A stretch of 64,000 bases of DNA from Corallococcus caeni (GTDB taxonomy: Bacteria > Myxococcota > Myxococcia > Myxococcales > Myxococcaceae): positions 186,001 through 250,000 of the forward strand of contig NZ_BTTW01000012.1 in assembly GCF_036245865.1 (NCBI RefSeq). The letters run 5' to 3'. This document shows, piece by piece, positions 25,796-34,434 of this stretch. A model generated the notes under the pieces. The model made no database searches. It had not been told where the DNA came from and was given only the letters and a program-made list of their open reading frames with translations. Made by a program: the position numbers and the translations under genes. The first letter of the stretch is position 1, and every line of letters starts with the position of its first letter.

Positions 25796-26758
25796 CTACG
25801 GCTGCGCGACCTCCGCGCGCAGCTGGGCGATGGCGGGGGCCAGCTGTGGCGGCTGCATGTTCTTGGGCACTTCCACCGTGAAGCGTTCAAAGTGCGCCAG
25901 TGCTCCTGCCTTGTCGCCCCGGCGCAGCGACAGGCTGCCCAGGAAGATGAGCGCCTCCTGCGCGTCCGGCCACGTGTCCACCAGCTCCGTGAGTTCCTGC
26001 TCCGCGCCCTGGAGGTCGCCCTGCGACGCCGCGCGCAGCACGCCCCGGTGCACCCGCAGCTCCACGTTGAACGGATCCACCGCCAGGCCCTTCAGCGTCA
26101 CCTTCAGCGCTTCCTCGAACTGCTGCTGGCGGATGAGCTCGTGGCTCAGCATCGACGCGGCCTCCACGTCGCCCGGGTTCGACGCCAGCCGCTGACGCGC
26201 CTGCTCCAGCTCGTCGTCCTGCTGGGGCATCTCCTGCTGCTGCTGCTGCATCTGGGCCATGCCCGGCGGCGTCACTCCCGTGCCCATCTGGCCCTCCTCG
26301 CGCGGCTTCTGCTCCGACACCAGCAGGTAGCCCAGCCCGCCGAAGAAGACGACCACGCCCGCGCCCCACATCGCGCCCACCATCTGCGGGTTGCGCGACG
26401 CCCAGCCCGTGGGCGCTGGCACGTTGCGCGCGGGCGCCTTGTCTCCCGCCGCCTGCCGCTTCTGGTGCTCGTCCTTCGCGCGCAACGCGGCGGCCGCTTC
26501 CTTCTCCAGCCGCGCCTTCTCCGCCGTGTAGTGCTCCGCGGTGAAGTGGTGCTTCTCCGCCTCCAGCGTGCGCAGCTGCTCGATGAGCGACTGCGCCCGC
26601 TGCGCCAGGTCGTCCACCGTGCCGTCCGCCTTCGGCGACGGGTCCGGCAGTGCGCTCCCCGTCTTCATCTTCATGTAGAGGAGCCACGCGGCCGCCAGCA
26701 CGAAGGCGACCGACAGGACGATGATTCCGGGCAACCAGTTGGTGGGCTCGGGCTGCAT
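25796..26758 (-). CDS. ccmI: c-type cytochrome biogenesis protein, CcmI-like (TPR)
   Basis: A 320 aa membrane protein. The N-terminal helix (about 8-28, GIIVLSVAFVLAAAWLLYM) is followed by a charged coiled-coil (about 45-100), a second membrane helix (about 125-148), a Gln-rich linker and a TPR-like region (about 175-305). CcmI/CycH proteins chaperone apocytochrome c to the haem lyase complex. It lies 3 bases after ccmH at the end of the ccm cluster, which supports the call. The sequence is diverged from proteobacterial CcmI, so the name rests on architecture and context. Confidence 0.75.
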   Translation of the reverse strand: MQPEPTNWLPGIIVLSVAFVLAAAWLLYMKMKTGSALPDPSPKADGTVDDLAQRAQSLIEQLRTLEAEKHHFTAEHYTAEKARLEKEAAAALRAKDEHQKRQAAGDKAPARNVPAPTGWASRNPQMVGAMWGAGVVVFFGGLGYLLVSEQKPREEGQMGTGVTPPGMAQMQQQQQEMPQQDDELEQARQRLASNPGDVEAASMLSHELIRQQQFEEALKVTLKGLAVDPFNVELRVHRGVLRAASQGDLQGAEQELTELVDTWPDAQEALIFLGSLSLRRGDKAGALAHFERFTVEVPKNMQPPQLAPAIAQLRAEVAQP

Positions 26759-26761
26759 GGC

Positions 26762-27265
26762 TTAGCGCTCCAGCTCCCGGCGCACGGCCTGGAGATAGGG
26801 GTCCGCGTCGTCGGTGGACGGCGCGGGAGTGGAAGGGGAGGGGGCCGGCGCGGCTTCCGCTGGCGCGGCGCCCTCGGGCAGGGGCTGACGCTGCTTCAGG
26901 ATGACGAAGAGGCCGCCCAGCACCAGCGCGACGGGCCCCAGCCAGACGAACCAGTTGAAGCCCTCCGCGCGCGGCTCCAGCAGCACCCACTCGCCGTAGC
27001 GCGCCACGAAGTAGTCGACGATCTCCGTGTCCGTCTTGCCGTCCGCGACCAGCTCGCGCACCTTGTCCAACTGCGCGCGCGCCATGGACGACGGGCTGTC
27101 CGCCACCGACAGGCCCTGGCACACCGCGCAGCGCAGCTTCTTCGCCAGCTGCTGCACCCGCGCCTCCTGGACCGGCGCGAGCGGATCACTCGCGGCCTGC
27201 TGCGGCGCAAACTGCCCCGTGGCAAGGCTCAGGGCGAGGGTCAACGAGACGAGGACGGCATTCAT
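26762..27265 (-). CDS. ccmH: CcmH: apocytochrome c thiol oxidoreductase (CycL/CcmH family)
   Basis: A 167 aa protein with a cleavable or anchoring N-terminal hydrophobic segment, then the diagnostic redox motif LRCAVCQGLSVADSPS (about 45-60, the LRCxxCQ signature). A transmembrane helix (about 103-124) and a Pro/Ala-rich tail follow. It reduces the CXXCH thiols of apocytochromes before haem ligation. It is followed 3 bases later by the ccmI-like gene and preceded by a zinc-ribbon membrane protein gene 115 bases upstream. Confidence 0.92.
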   Translation of the reverse strand: MNAVLVSLTLALSLATGQFAPQQAASDPLAPVQEARVQQLAKKLRCAVCQGLSVADSPSSMARAQLDKVRELVADGKTDTEIVDYFVARYGEWVLLEPRAEGFNWFVWLGPVALVLGGLFVILKQRQPLPEGAAPAEAAPAPSPSTPAPSTDDADPYLQAVRRELER

Positions 27266-27379
27266 CGGGGGCTCCAGCGGGGGCCGTCCCTAACTACCGC
27301 CCCCTGACGGGTATTGCACAGGGAAACCTGGGCCGCCCGCCCGCCACCCGGGCAGCCCTTCCGTGTGTCGCTGAGAGGC

Positions 27380-28609
27380 CTAGCTCCGGTAGCCCGAGTC
27401 GGGCTCGGTCTCCAGGTCCTGGTCCGGGTCGTAGGGGTCGTCCTCCGGGGGCAGCAACCCTGGCGGCTCGTCGCGGCCCAGCGCGTGGCGCACGGCATGG
27501 AAGCCCACCGCCCCCAGGCCGACGAGGAACGCGAACGGCCCCACCGCGAGCTTCACCCCCGCGAGCGCCCAGAGCAGGCTCACGCTCACCGCGCCCACCG
27601 GCACCCACCGCAGCAAGGCCGGGCGCTCCACGTCCGGCCGCAGCGCCGCGAGCACGAGCAGCGACAGGAGCGCCAGGAGCGGCAGCTCCGACAGCGGCAG
27701 GTCCCAGCCCGAGCGCGACGCGACGCCGCCCCCCTGGCTGTAGAGCGAGTCATCCGAGGGCCGCGTCGTGGGCAGCACGCGCAGCTCCGGCGGCGCGCCA
27801 CGCACGCTCCCCGGCACCGGCGCGTTGTCCGGCAGGCTCGACCCGTCCGCCATCACCTTCCCCCAGGGAAGGAACAGCGCCACCACGCACACCACCACCC
27901 CCGCCAGCGCCAGCACCCGGGGAAAGCCCAGCAGCGAGCGGAGGTCGAAGTCGCGGCCCACGCCGTCCGGCTCCGCGATGACCAGCCGGTACTGCTCCAC
28001 GGCGATCAGCACCGTCCCCACCGCCCACAGGGGCAGCAGCAGGTTGAAGCCCGACAGGAGCCGCAGCGTCAGGGCCAGGAGCAGCAGCGTGAACGCGGCG
28101 GGGACCTCCGGCCGCATCAGCACCAGCGGCACGTGGTCCACCCAGCCCGGCGCGTTGCCGTCGCGGCGCAGCTCGCGCGCGACCAGTGCCACGCTCCCCA
28201 CGAGCGTCAGCAGCGTGCCCAGCACGCCCACGCTGGGGAAGAAGGGGAGGATGGACAGCACCAGCGAGAACGTCACCAGCCCCACGCCCACCACGCTCTG
28301 CGAGTGGCCCGGCACGTCCTTCAGCCAGCGCGGGCCGGTGTACGGATCCTCGTACGCGTCCGGCGGAGGCTGCGCCCTGGCGCCACGCGGAGGCGCGGCG
28401 CCGGCGCGGCCCTGCTGCCGGGCGTCCTCCTCCTCATCCAAAATCTCCGCCGCATAGGCCGGCTCGCTCATGGGGCGGCTGGGGCGCTGGCTCTTCGCGC
28501 TGCTGGCACGCGGCGGCGGGGCCGGGCGGGCCGGCATCTTCGCGCCGCAGTTCTCGCAGTAACTCAAGCGGACGTCCGCCGCGCTCTCACCGCACTCGGG
28601 GCACTGCAT
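27380..28609 (-). CDS. zinc-ribbon multi-pass membrane protein, unknown function
   Basis: A 409 aa protein. The first 25 residues form a zinc ribbon with two CxxC pairs (CPECGES and YCENCGAK). A Pro/Arg/Ala-rich linker to about residue 110 follows, then about seven or eight hydrophobic helices, with a periplasmic-looking loop between them (GSSLPDNAPVPGSVRG). The C-terminus is acidic. It sits inside the ccm cluster between ccmG and ccmH with gaps of 160 and 115 bases, wider than the tight spacing elsewhere in the operon, so it may be an insertion with its own control. No family recognised beyond the ribbon. Confidence 0.75.
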   Translation of the reverse strand: MQCPECGESAADVRLSYCENCGAKMPARPAPPPRASSAKSQRPSRPMSEPAYAAEILDEEEDARQQGRAGAAPPRGARAQPPPDAYEDPYTGPRWLKDVPGHSQSVVGVGLVTFSLVLSILPFFPSVGVLGTLLTLVGSVALVARELRRDGNAPGWVDHVPLVLMRPEVPAAFTLLLLALTLRLLSGFNLLLPLWAVGTVLIAVEQYRLVIAEPDGVGRDFDLRSLLGFPRVLALAGVVVCVVALFLPWGKVMADGSSLPDNAPVPGSVRGAPPELRVLPTTRPSDDSLYSQGGGVASRSGWDLPLSELPLLALLSLLVLAALRPDVERPALLRWVPVGAVSVSLLWALAGVKLAVGPFAFLVGLGAVGFHAVRHALGRDEPPGLLPPEDDPYDPDQDLETEPDSGYRS

Positions 28610-28769
28610 GGGGAGCCCACCTCGCTGGCGCAGGGGAGGGGGAGGCCCCTGCGAACGACGCCGACAGCAGGGACTTACTACGGATTCCAGGCCCCCCGCG
28701 AGGCGGCCCCGGGGATGCGGCTCCGACGCCGGCTCCCGGGTGCCTGCCTTCCAAGCGGGCGGCGTTGAC

Positions 28770-29330
28770 TCAGGGCTGCCGCGCGGCTTCCGCGGTGGGG
28801 CCGGCCACGGGCTGGTTCAGCTCCTTCACCCGGGTGGCCAGCGTCTGCGGATCAATGGGACCCACGTGCTTGCCGCGGATGATGCCCTGCGCGTCGATGA
28901 AGTACGTCTCCGGCACGCCCGCGACGCCGTAGTCCACCGCCATGCGCGAGCGCTCGTCCATCAGCTGCGGGAAGCTGGCGCCCATGCGGCGCAGGAAGTC
29001 GAGCGCGTTGGGCTCCGTGTCCTCGAAGACGACGCCCATGAACACGGCCTGGGCGCCCAGCTCGCGCGCGCCCCACTCGAGCACCGGGTGCTCGTACTTG
29101 CAGGGGCCACACCACGACGCCCAGAAGTTGATGACCACCGGGCGGCCCTTGAGGTCCGCGAGCTTCACGGGGTCGCCGCCGTCCAGCGGCTTGAGCACGA
29201 AGTCCGGCGCGGGCGCGCCCTTCAACATGAAGGGCACCTCGTGCGGGTCGCGCCCGAAGCCCTGGAAGAGGACGAAGAGCAGCGCCGCCCCGACGGCGGT
29301 GAACACCAGGGGAAGCCGCCAGCGCTTCAT
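28770..29330 (-). CDS. ccmG: CcmG/DsbE/ResA-like thiol-disulfide oxidoreductase
   Basis: A 186 aa membrane-anchored thioredoxin-fold protein. The N-terminal anchor helix covers about 5-22, then comes a thioredoxin domain with NFWASWCGPCKYE (active-site CGPC at about 75-78) and the cis-Pro loop GVPETYFID. The GVxxxPET/F pattern and the extra central insert are typical of CcmG/ResA. It keeps apocytochrome c or CcmH reduced in the periplasm. The start overlaps the ccmF stop (ATGA), confirming membership of the ccm operon. Confidence 0.92.
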   Translation of the reverse strand: MKRWRLPLVFTAVGAALLFVLFQGFGRDPHEVPFMLKGAPAPDFVLKPLDGGDPVKLADLKGRPVVINFWASWCGPCKYEHPVLEWGARELGAQAVFMGVVFEDTEPNALDFLRRMGASFPQLMDERSRMAVDYGVAGVPETYFIDAQGIIRGKHVGPIDPQTLATRVKELNQPVAGPTAEAARQP

Positions 29331-31351
29331 GCCGCACCCCGCTCGGCGTCCGTGCCCGGCAGGGGAGGCGCCGCGCCCACCGGCGCCGCGTCCGTGCGCA
29401 GCACCGCCGCCCGGCGGGAAGGCCATACGGCGATGAGCGTGCCCAGCAGCAGCAGCGGCAGGCTGTACCAGATCCATCCCACCAGCGGGAACACCCAGAC
29501 GTTGAAGCTCGCCGTGCCCGTCGTCTCGCTGAAGGCCATCAGCGACACGTACAGGTCCTCCTTCGGCGACTCACGCACCGCGGGCGTGCCCACGGGGTCC
29601 GTGCTGCGCTCGTAGTAGTTCATGCGCGGGCGCAGCTCCGACACCTTGCCGTTGGGCGCCGTGACTTCCAGGCGCGCGGCGACGAAGGTGCGGTGGGGCT
29701 CCTCGCCGCTGGACAGGCCCACGTACTTCAGCTGGTAGCCGTCCAGCATCATCGTGCCGTCCTTCTTCAGCGTGCCGGACGTGTGCTTCACGTACGCGCT
29801 GGAGGCCGCCACGGCGACGATGATGAGCACGATGCCCAGGTGCACCACGTAGCCGCCGAAGCGCCGGCGCGCCTTGCCCGTCGCGGTGGTCAGCGCGGTG
29901 ACGAAGCCTTCCTTGCGCTCCGTCATGCGCACGCGCACCGGCACCGCCAGCTCGCGCAGCGTGATGACGGTGACGAAGCCGCCCAGGCCGAACGTGAGCA
30001 GCGGGTACACGCCGCGGAGGCCCGCCGCGTAGCAGGCGATGGTGACGACGATGCCCACCGCCGCGGGGATGAGGAACTGCCGGCGCAGCGCGGCCTTGTC
30101 CGGCGTGCCCCAGGGCAGCACCGGGCCCACGCCCATGAGGAAGAGCACCGCGATGCCGCCCGGCACCGCCATCTTGTTGAAGTACGGCTCGCCCACGCTC
30201 ACGCGGATGCCGCGCACGGCCTCCGACACCAGCGGGTAGAGCGTGCCCAGCAGCACCGTGAAGGTGATGGCCACGAACACCAGGTTGTTCACCAGGATGC
30301 TCGCCTCGCGCGACACCAGCGACGTGAGCCGGCCCTCCGGCGCCAGCAGGTGGCCGCGCGTGGCCAGCAGGCCAATGCACACCACCAGCAGGATGGCGAT
30401 GAACACCAGGAACGTGGGCCCGATGTCCGACTGGGTGAACGAGTGCACCGAGTTGAAGATGCCGGAGCGGGTCATGAACGTGCCCAGGATGGTGAGCACG
30501 AACGACGCCAGCGCGAGGCTCAGCGTCCACAGCTTCAGCATCCGCTTGCGCTCCTGCACCATGGTGGAGTGCATGAACGCCGTCGCGGTCAGCCACGGCA
30601 GGAAGGACGCGTTCTCCACCGGGTCCCACGCCCAGTAGCCGCCCCAGCCCAGCACCGCGTACGCCCACCAGGACCCCAGCACGATGCCCAGCGTGAGGAA
30701 CATCCACGCGATGAGCGTCCAGCGCCGCAGGGGCGCCATCCACGCTTCACCAATCTCCCCGCGCAAGAGGCCCGCCACGGCGACGCCGAAGGGCACCGTC
30801 ATGCCCACGTAGCCCGCGTACAGCATGGGCGGGTGGATGATCATCAGGAAGTGGTTCTGCAGGAGCGGGTTGGGCCCCGGGCCGTCCGCCGGCACCGGCG
30901 ACACGGCGCCCCAGGGGTTGGCCGGGCCCGCGATGAGGAAGGCGAAGAAGACGCCCACGGCCAGCATGGTGCCCAGCGCCAGCTGCATGTAGCGCGCGTG
31001 CTCCTTGCGGTGCACGAAGGCGAACGCCGCCACGTACACGCCCATGATGAGGCCCCAGAAGAGGATGGACCCCTCCAGCGCGCTCCACAGCGACACGATG
31101 GTGTAGATGAGCGGCGTCGCGCGGCTGCCCACCTGGGCCACGTACTTCACGCTGAAGTCGTGGTTGATGAGCGCTTCCACCATCACCAGGTTGCTGCCCA
31201 CCATGCACGCGGCGAAGCCCCACACCGCGCGCAGCACCCAGGGGTAGCTGGCGTCGTTGCGGCGCATGCCGCCCACCAGCCCCAGGATCGCGCCGAACGC
31301 CGCGAAGGCCAGGCCCGCGAGGACCAGCCCATAGCCCAGCATTCCGTTCAC
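29327..31351 (-). CDS. ccmF: CcmF: cytochrome c haem lyase subunit
   Basis: A 674 aa protein with about 14-15 hydrophobic helices. The haem-handling tryptophan-rich motif is GWGGYWAWDPVENASFLPW (about 240-258), and conserved His-containing loops flank it (NHFLMIIHPPMLYAG, AFMHSTMV, VYVVHLGIV-like). Together with CcmH it attaches haem from CcmE to apocytochrome c. GTG 31351 overlaps the ccmE stop (GTGA) and is taken as start; an ATG three codons later is possible. The 3' end overlaps ccmG. Confidence 0.94.
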   Translation of the reverse strand: MNGMLGYGLVLAGLAFAAFGAILGLVGGMRRNDASYPWVLRAVWGFAACMVGSNLVMVEALINHDFSVKYVAQVGSRATPLIYTIVSLWSALEGSILFWGLIMGVYVAAFAFVHRKEHARYMQLALGTMLAVGVFFAFLIAGPANPWGAVSPVPADGPGPNPLLQNHFLMIIHPPMLYAGYVGMTVPFGVAVAGLLRGEIGEAWMAPLRRWTLIAWMFLTLGIVLGSWWAYAVLGWGGYWAWDPVENASFLPWLTATAFMHSTMVQERKRMLKLWTLSLALASFVLTILGTFMTRSGIFNSVHSFTQSDIGPTFLVFIAILLVVCIGLLATRGHLLAPEGRLTSLVSREASILVNNLVFVAITFTVLLGTLYPLVSEAVRGIRVSVGEPYFNKMAVPGGIAVLFLMGVGPVLPWGTPDKAALRRQFLIPAAVGIVVTIACYAAGLRGVYPLLTFGLGGFVTVITLRELAVPVRVRMTERKEGFVTALTTATGKARRRFGGYVVHLGIVLIIVAVAASSAYVKHTSGTLKKDGTMMLDGYQLKYVGLSSGEEPHRTFVAARLEVTAPNGKVSELRPRMNYYERSTDPVGTPAVRESPKEDLYVSLMAFSETTGTASFNVWVFPLVGWIWYSLPLLLLGTLIAVWPSRRAAVLRTDAAPVGAAPPLPGTDAERGAA

Positions 31352-31842
31352 GGCGCCCCCGGCGGCGTCACGGTGGCGGTGGTGGCGCCCTCGGCCAGCG
31401 TGTCCTGCCACTTGCGCGGGGACTCGCCCTCCTTGGGAGCGCGGTACTCGTTGGAGTGGTTCACCATCAGCCGGTTGGACGTGAAGACGCCGGACTTGTC
31501 GTAGGTGCCCTCCACCACGACGCCGATCTTCTCGCGGAACATCTGCGGGGGCGTCTCCAGCGAGCGCACGTGCACGCTCTTCGCGTCCGCGCTCGGGCCG
31601 TCCGCCACGCGGAAGTCCAGCGTGGTGTGGCCCTCGTTCCACTGAATGCTGCCCGGCTGCACCACGCCGCCCAGGCGGATGGTGGCCGTGTAGGCCTTGT
31701 CGCCGTTGGAGATCAGCTCCGACGGGCTCCAGTAATAGACGAGGTTGTCGCCGATGTTGCCGAAGGCGATGAAGCCAAGGCCGGCGCCGGCGAAGAGCAG
31801 GGCTCCCAGCGCGATGAGACGGTTGCGGTTGACGGGCGTCAT
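31348..31842 (-). CDS. ccmE: CcmE: periplasmic haem chaperone
   Basis: A 164 aa protein with an N-terminal membrane anchor (about 8-28) and an OB-fold domain. The C-terminal NHSNEY sequence provides the His that binds haem covalently and the Tyr four residues later (HxxxY). ATG 31842 is 4 bases after the stop of the small ccmD-like gene. It accepts haem exported by CcmABCD and delivers it to CcmF/H. An extra C-terminal Thr/Ala/Pro tail is present. Confidence 0.93.
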   Translation of the reverse strand: MTPVNRNRLIALGALLFAGAGLGFIAFGNIGDNLVYYWSPSELISNGDKAYTATIRLGGVVQPGSIQWNEGHTTLDFRVADGPSADAKSVHVRSLETPPQMFREKIGVVVEGTYDKSGVFTSNRLMVNHSNEYRAPKEGESPRKWQDTLAEGATTATVTPPGAP

Positions 31843-31846
31843 GGGC

Positions 31847-32017
31847 TCACTCCTTCGAAGCGGCGGCGGCGCGCGGACGGCGCGCCCAGAGGGACACCGA
31901 GTAGAGCACGAAGGCGGCCACGGAGATGCCGTAGCACGCGCCCACGTACCCCCAACCACCCTGGACACGGCCACTGCCCACCTGGGCCAGCAGCATCAGC
32001 GACGTCAGCGAGGTCAT
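31847..32017 (-). CDS. ccmD: CcmD-like small membrane protein
   Basis: A 56 aa protein with one membrane helix (about 25-44, YVGACYGISVAAFVLYSVSLW) followed by a basic and Ala-rich tail, the usual CcmD layout. CcmD helps release holo-CcmE from CcmC/ABC. It lies 2 bases after ccmC and 4 bases before ccmE, the canonical position. It is easily missed because of its length. Confidence 0.82.
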   Translation of the reverse strand: MTSLTSLMLLAQVGSGRVQGGWGYVGACYGISVAAFVLYSVSLWARRPRAAAASKE

Positions 32018-32019
32018 GT

Positions 32020-32733
32020 TCAGGCCACCTTCGAGGAATGGGTCGCGCGCAGCGCGGGGTCGTCCGTGGGCAGCGCCTCCGGCAGCGCCACCTCCGCCTG
32101 CCGCTCCGCGAGCGCGATGCGGTAGCGGTGCACCATGAAGACGATGAGCAGCGCCAGCATGCCGAACGCCGACACGCGCAGGGGCAGCACCATCTGCGGG
32201 TCCACCGTCTTGGGGCTGGACTGCACCTGGTGGAGGCTGCGCCACCAGCGCACGGAGAACCACACGATGGGCAGGTTGATGGCCCCGATGATGGCCACCA
32301 CCGCGCTCCACACCGCGCGCTTCTCCGGGTCCTCCACGAAGCGCCGCAGCACCAGGTAGCCCGTGTAGGACACCAGCAGGATGGCCTCCGACGTCAGGCG
32401 CGGGTCCCAGGACCAGTACACGCCCCAGGTGGGGCGGCCCCAGATGGAGCCCGTAATCATGCCCAGCGTGCCGAAGAGCAGGCCGACCTCCGCGGAGGCC
32501 TCCGCCATCGCGTCCGTCTTCCACGACTGACGCAGCAGGTACGTCACCGCGGCCACGAAGTTGATGAACATGGCCATCATGGCCATCCACTGGAGCGGCA
32601 CGTGGACGTACATGATGCGCTGCACCTCGCCCATCTCACGGTCGGGCGGCGCCCACGCAAGGCCCAGCCACCAGCCCGCGCCCAAGAGCGCCAGCGTCAG
32701 CGCCGGCAGGCCAAACTTGACGAACTTGTTCAT
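32020..32733 (-). CDS. ccmC: CcmC: haem transfer protein of cytochrome c maturation
   Basis: A 237 aa protein with six hydrophobic helices. It has the tryptophan-rich WWD domain, WGVYWSWDPRLTSEAIL (about 103-119), flanked by periplasmic His residues (MYVHVPLQW; SLHQVQ). It loads haem onto CcmE. The ATG is 3 bases from the ccmB stop. The sequence continues with a charged C-terminal cytoplasmic tail. Confidence 0.95.
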   Translation of the reverse strand: MNKFVKFGLPALTLALLGAGWWLGLAWAPPDREMGEVQRIMYVHVPLQWMAMMAMFINFVAAVTYLLRQSWKTDAMAEASAEVGLLFGTLGMITGSIWGRPTWGVYWSWDPRLTSEAILLVSYTGYLVLRRFVEDPEKRAVWSAVVAIIGAINLPIVWFSVRWWRSLHQVQSSPKTVDPQMVLPLRVSAFGMLALLIVFMVHRYRIALAERQAEVALPEALPTDDPALRATHSSKVA

Positions 32734-32736
32734 CCT

Positions 32737-33441
32737 TCAGTCCTCGATGACCCGGGGAAACAGCACGAAGCCCACGCCCCAGTAAATCAGATTGAACCCC
32801 AGCAGCAGCCCCTGCCAAGAGCCCAGCTGCTGCATCGGGTCACCCTGGAGTACGAGCGTGGTGCCCTTGGCAGCGGAGAGGAGGGCCGGGATGACGAGCG
32901 GGAACAATAGCAGAGGCAGCAGAACATCCCGGGCTCGCGCATTGCTGGAGATGGCCGCGTAGACGGTCCCCGGGGCGCTGAGCGCCAGGCTGCCCAGGAC
33001 CAGGATGCCCGCCAGGTCACCGACCCCCGTGACGATGCGCACCCCGTACAGGGCCACCATCACGGGCACCAGCACCACCGCCAGCGCCAGCAGCAGCAGG
33101 GCGTTGCCCAGCGCCTTGGAGAGGAAGATGGCGCGCGCGTCCGCGGGGGCCAGCCGCACGCCGTCCAGGCAGGCGTTCTCCGTCTCCACGCGGAAGGACT
33201 CGCCCAGGGACAGGACGCTGGCGAAGAGGATGGCCAGCCACAGGTAGCCGCCCGCGTTGCGCTCCAACAGCTTCGTGTCCGGGCCCAGCGCGAAGGAGAA
33301 GAGCAGCAGCGTGGCCATGGCGAAGAACACCAGCGCGTTGAGCCGCGCGCGGGTGCGCCATTCGATGAGCAGGTCCTTGCGCAACAGGACGAGCGTCGTC
33401 GCCAGCAGACCCGGGGGACGCTTGGGGTTCGTGGGGCTCAT
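32737..33441 (-). CDS. ccmB: CcmB: ABC transporter permease for cytochrome c maturation
   Basis: A 234 aa integral membrane protein with six helices. The N-terminal LLRKDLLIEWRTRARLNALVFF segment (split motif KDLLIEWRTR) and the ENACLDGVRLAPADARAIFLSKA loop are characteristic of CcmB. It forms the CcmAB(CD) transporter that drives release of haem-loaded CcmE. The start overlaps the ccmA stop by 4 bases. The C-terminus is short and charged. Confidence 0.94.
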   Translation of the reverse strand: MSPTNPKRPPGLLATTLVLLRKDLLIEWRTRARLNALVFFAMATLLLFSFALGPDTKLLERNAGGYLWLAILFASVLSLGESFRVETENACLDGVRLAPADARAIFLSKALGNALLLLALAVVLVPVMVALYGVRIVTGVGDLAGILVLGSLALSAPGTVYAAISSNARARDVLLPLLLFPLVIPALLSAAKGTTLVLQGDPMQQLGSWQGLLLGFNLIYWGVGFVLFPRVIED

Positions 33442-34103
33442 GCCGCCACCGCCCGGCCGTCCTGCAGGTGCAGCCGTTCCTCGCAGAGGCTCAGGCCCTG
33501 TTCGATGAGGTGCGTGGCCAGCACCACGGTGGTGCCGCCCGCCTTCAATTCCGCGATGACGCCCTCCATGTCCTGGATGCCGGCGGGGTCCAGTTCGCCG
33601 AAGGGTTCATCCAGCAGCGCCAGGGCCGGGGCCTTCATCAGGAGCCGCGCGATGGCCAGGCGCTTGCGCATGCCCGCGCTGAAGCCGCGCACCGGGCTGT
33701 CCGTGCGGCGGGTGAGGCCCACCTTGTTGAGCAGCGCGTCCGCGACGTCCTGCGGCGCGTCCACGCCCAAGAGGCGCCCCAGCACCATCAGGTTCTGCTG
33801 CGCGGTGAGGTCCTCGTAGAGGAAGCTGGCGTGGGACAGGAGCGCCACGTCGCGGCGCACCGCCTCGCGATCCAGGACGGCGTCCCGGCCCAGCACCTCC
33901 ACCCGGCCCGCGGTGGGCCCCAGCGCGGTGGCCACGAGGCGCAGGAGCGTCGTCTTCCCGGAGCCGTTGTGGCCGGTGAGCAGCAGCGAACGGCCGGCGG
34001 GCAGCGCGTAGGTGAGCCGCGCCAGCGCCCACCTTCGCCCATAGCGCTTGCTCACGTCGTGGAGGGCGAGCGCGGGCGCTGATCCAGAGGGGGGAGGGGG
34101 CAT
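33438..34103 (-). CDS. ccmA: CcmA: ABC transporter ATPase for cytochrome c maturation
   Basis: A 221 aa ATP-binding subunit. Walker A is GHNGSGKTT, the Q-loop lies in SHASFLYEDLTAQQNL, the signature is FSAGMRKRLAIARLL (variant of LSGGQ), Walker B is ALALLDEPF and the H-loop is LATHLIEQG. The FSAGM signature is typical for CcmA. It is the first gene of the ccm operon; its promoter must lie in the 331-base region shared with the divergent exoL gene. The ATP hydrolysis powers release of holo-CcmE. Confidence 0.94.
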   Translation of the reverse strand: MPPPPSGSAPALALHDVSKRYGRRWALARLTYALPAGRSLLLTGHNGSGKTTLLRLVATALGPTAGRVEVLGRDAVLDREAVRRDVALLSHASFLYEDLTAQQNLMVLGRLLGVDAPQDVADALLNKVGLTRRTDSPVRGFSAGMRKRLAIARLLMKAPALALLDEPFGELDPAGIQDMEGVIAELKAGGTTVVLATHLIEQGLSLCEERLHLQDGRAVAA

Positions 34104-34254
34104 CGGCGGGTCGTTTCGTAGCCTTAAAAGCCTCTGTTCACCAGTGAAACCCCTGGGGTCGCCCGCCGGAGGACAAGAAGTTTTTACGCCTGCTTCTTCC
34201 TTCGCTTTCGCCGGGGGACTGAAAGGTTTTCGCCACGGGTGGGCGCGCGACTGC

Positions 34255-34277
34255 CCTGGTACACCCAGGTAGGACCC
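34255..34277. promoter_or_regulatory. candidate activator-binding site upstream of exoL
   Basis: The inverted repeat CCTGG-N5-CCAGG runs into GGTAGGACC. The latter 9-mer occurs also at 13169-13177 upstream of exoA. The distances to the -24 boxes are 83 and 96 bases, a usual range for enhancer-binding protein sites. Shared 9-mers can occur by chance in GC-rich DNA, so this is tentative. Confidence 0.3.
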
Positions 34278-34351
34278 CTCCAGGGGCGTACATGCCCCCG
34301 GGGACGCGGGGTTTCACGGGGTTACGGGGGATTTCCATCACCTTCCTGCCC

Positions 34352-34367
34352 TGGCATCCAGCATGCA
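34352..34367 (+). promoter_or_regulatory. sigma-54-like (-24/-12) promoter of exoL-P
   Basis: TGGCATCCAGCATGCA keeps the invariant GG and GC dinucleotides with the correct spacing of the sigma-54 consensus TGGCAC-N5-TTGCW; two other consensus positions differ. It ends 67 bases before the exoL ATG. Together with the better match upstream of exoA it suggests common control of both spore-coat clusters. Confidence 0.6.
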
Positions 34368-34434
34368 CACACGCGGGCGGGGCCCGGTCCACAGGGGGGA
34401 GCGGGCAGACGGCGAAAGCCGCGAGGGAGGCGTG

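Larger units (their letters stand above)
34104..34434. other. 331-base divergent regulatory region, ccmA / exoL
   Basis: This region carries the sigma-54-like promoter of exoL-P (34352-34367). It also holds an inverted repeat CCTGG-N5-CCAGG (34255-34269) directly joined to GGTAGGACC (34269-34277), which is also present upstream of exoA, and a second inverted repeat GGGGC-N6-GCCCC near 34283-34298. The promoter of ccmA must be here too but was not identified. No gene is visible. Confidence 0.5.

Noticed and set aside
34103-34362. An N-terminal extension of ExoL or a small gene in the ccmA-exoL gap
   Set aside because: Upstream in-frame codons lack a ribosome binding site and would overlap the sigma-54-like promoter; the ATG at 34435 has a good GAGGGAGG.
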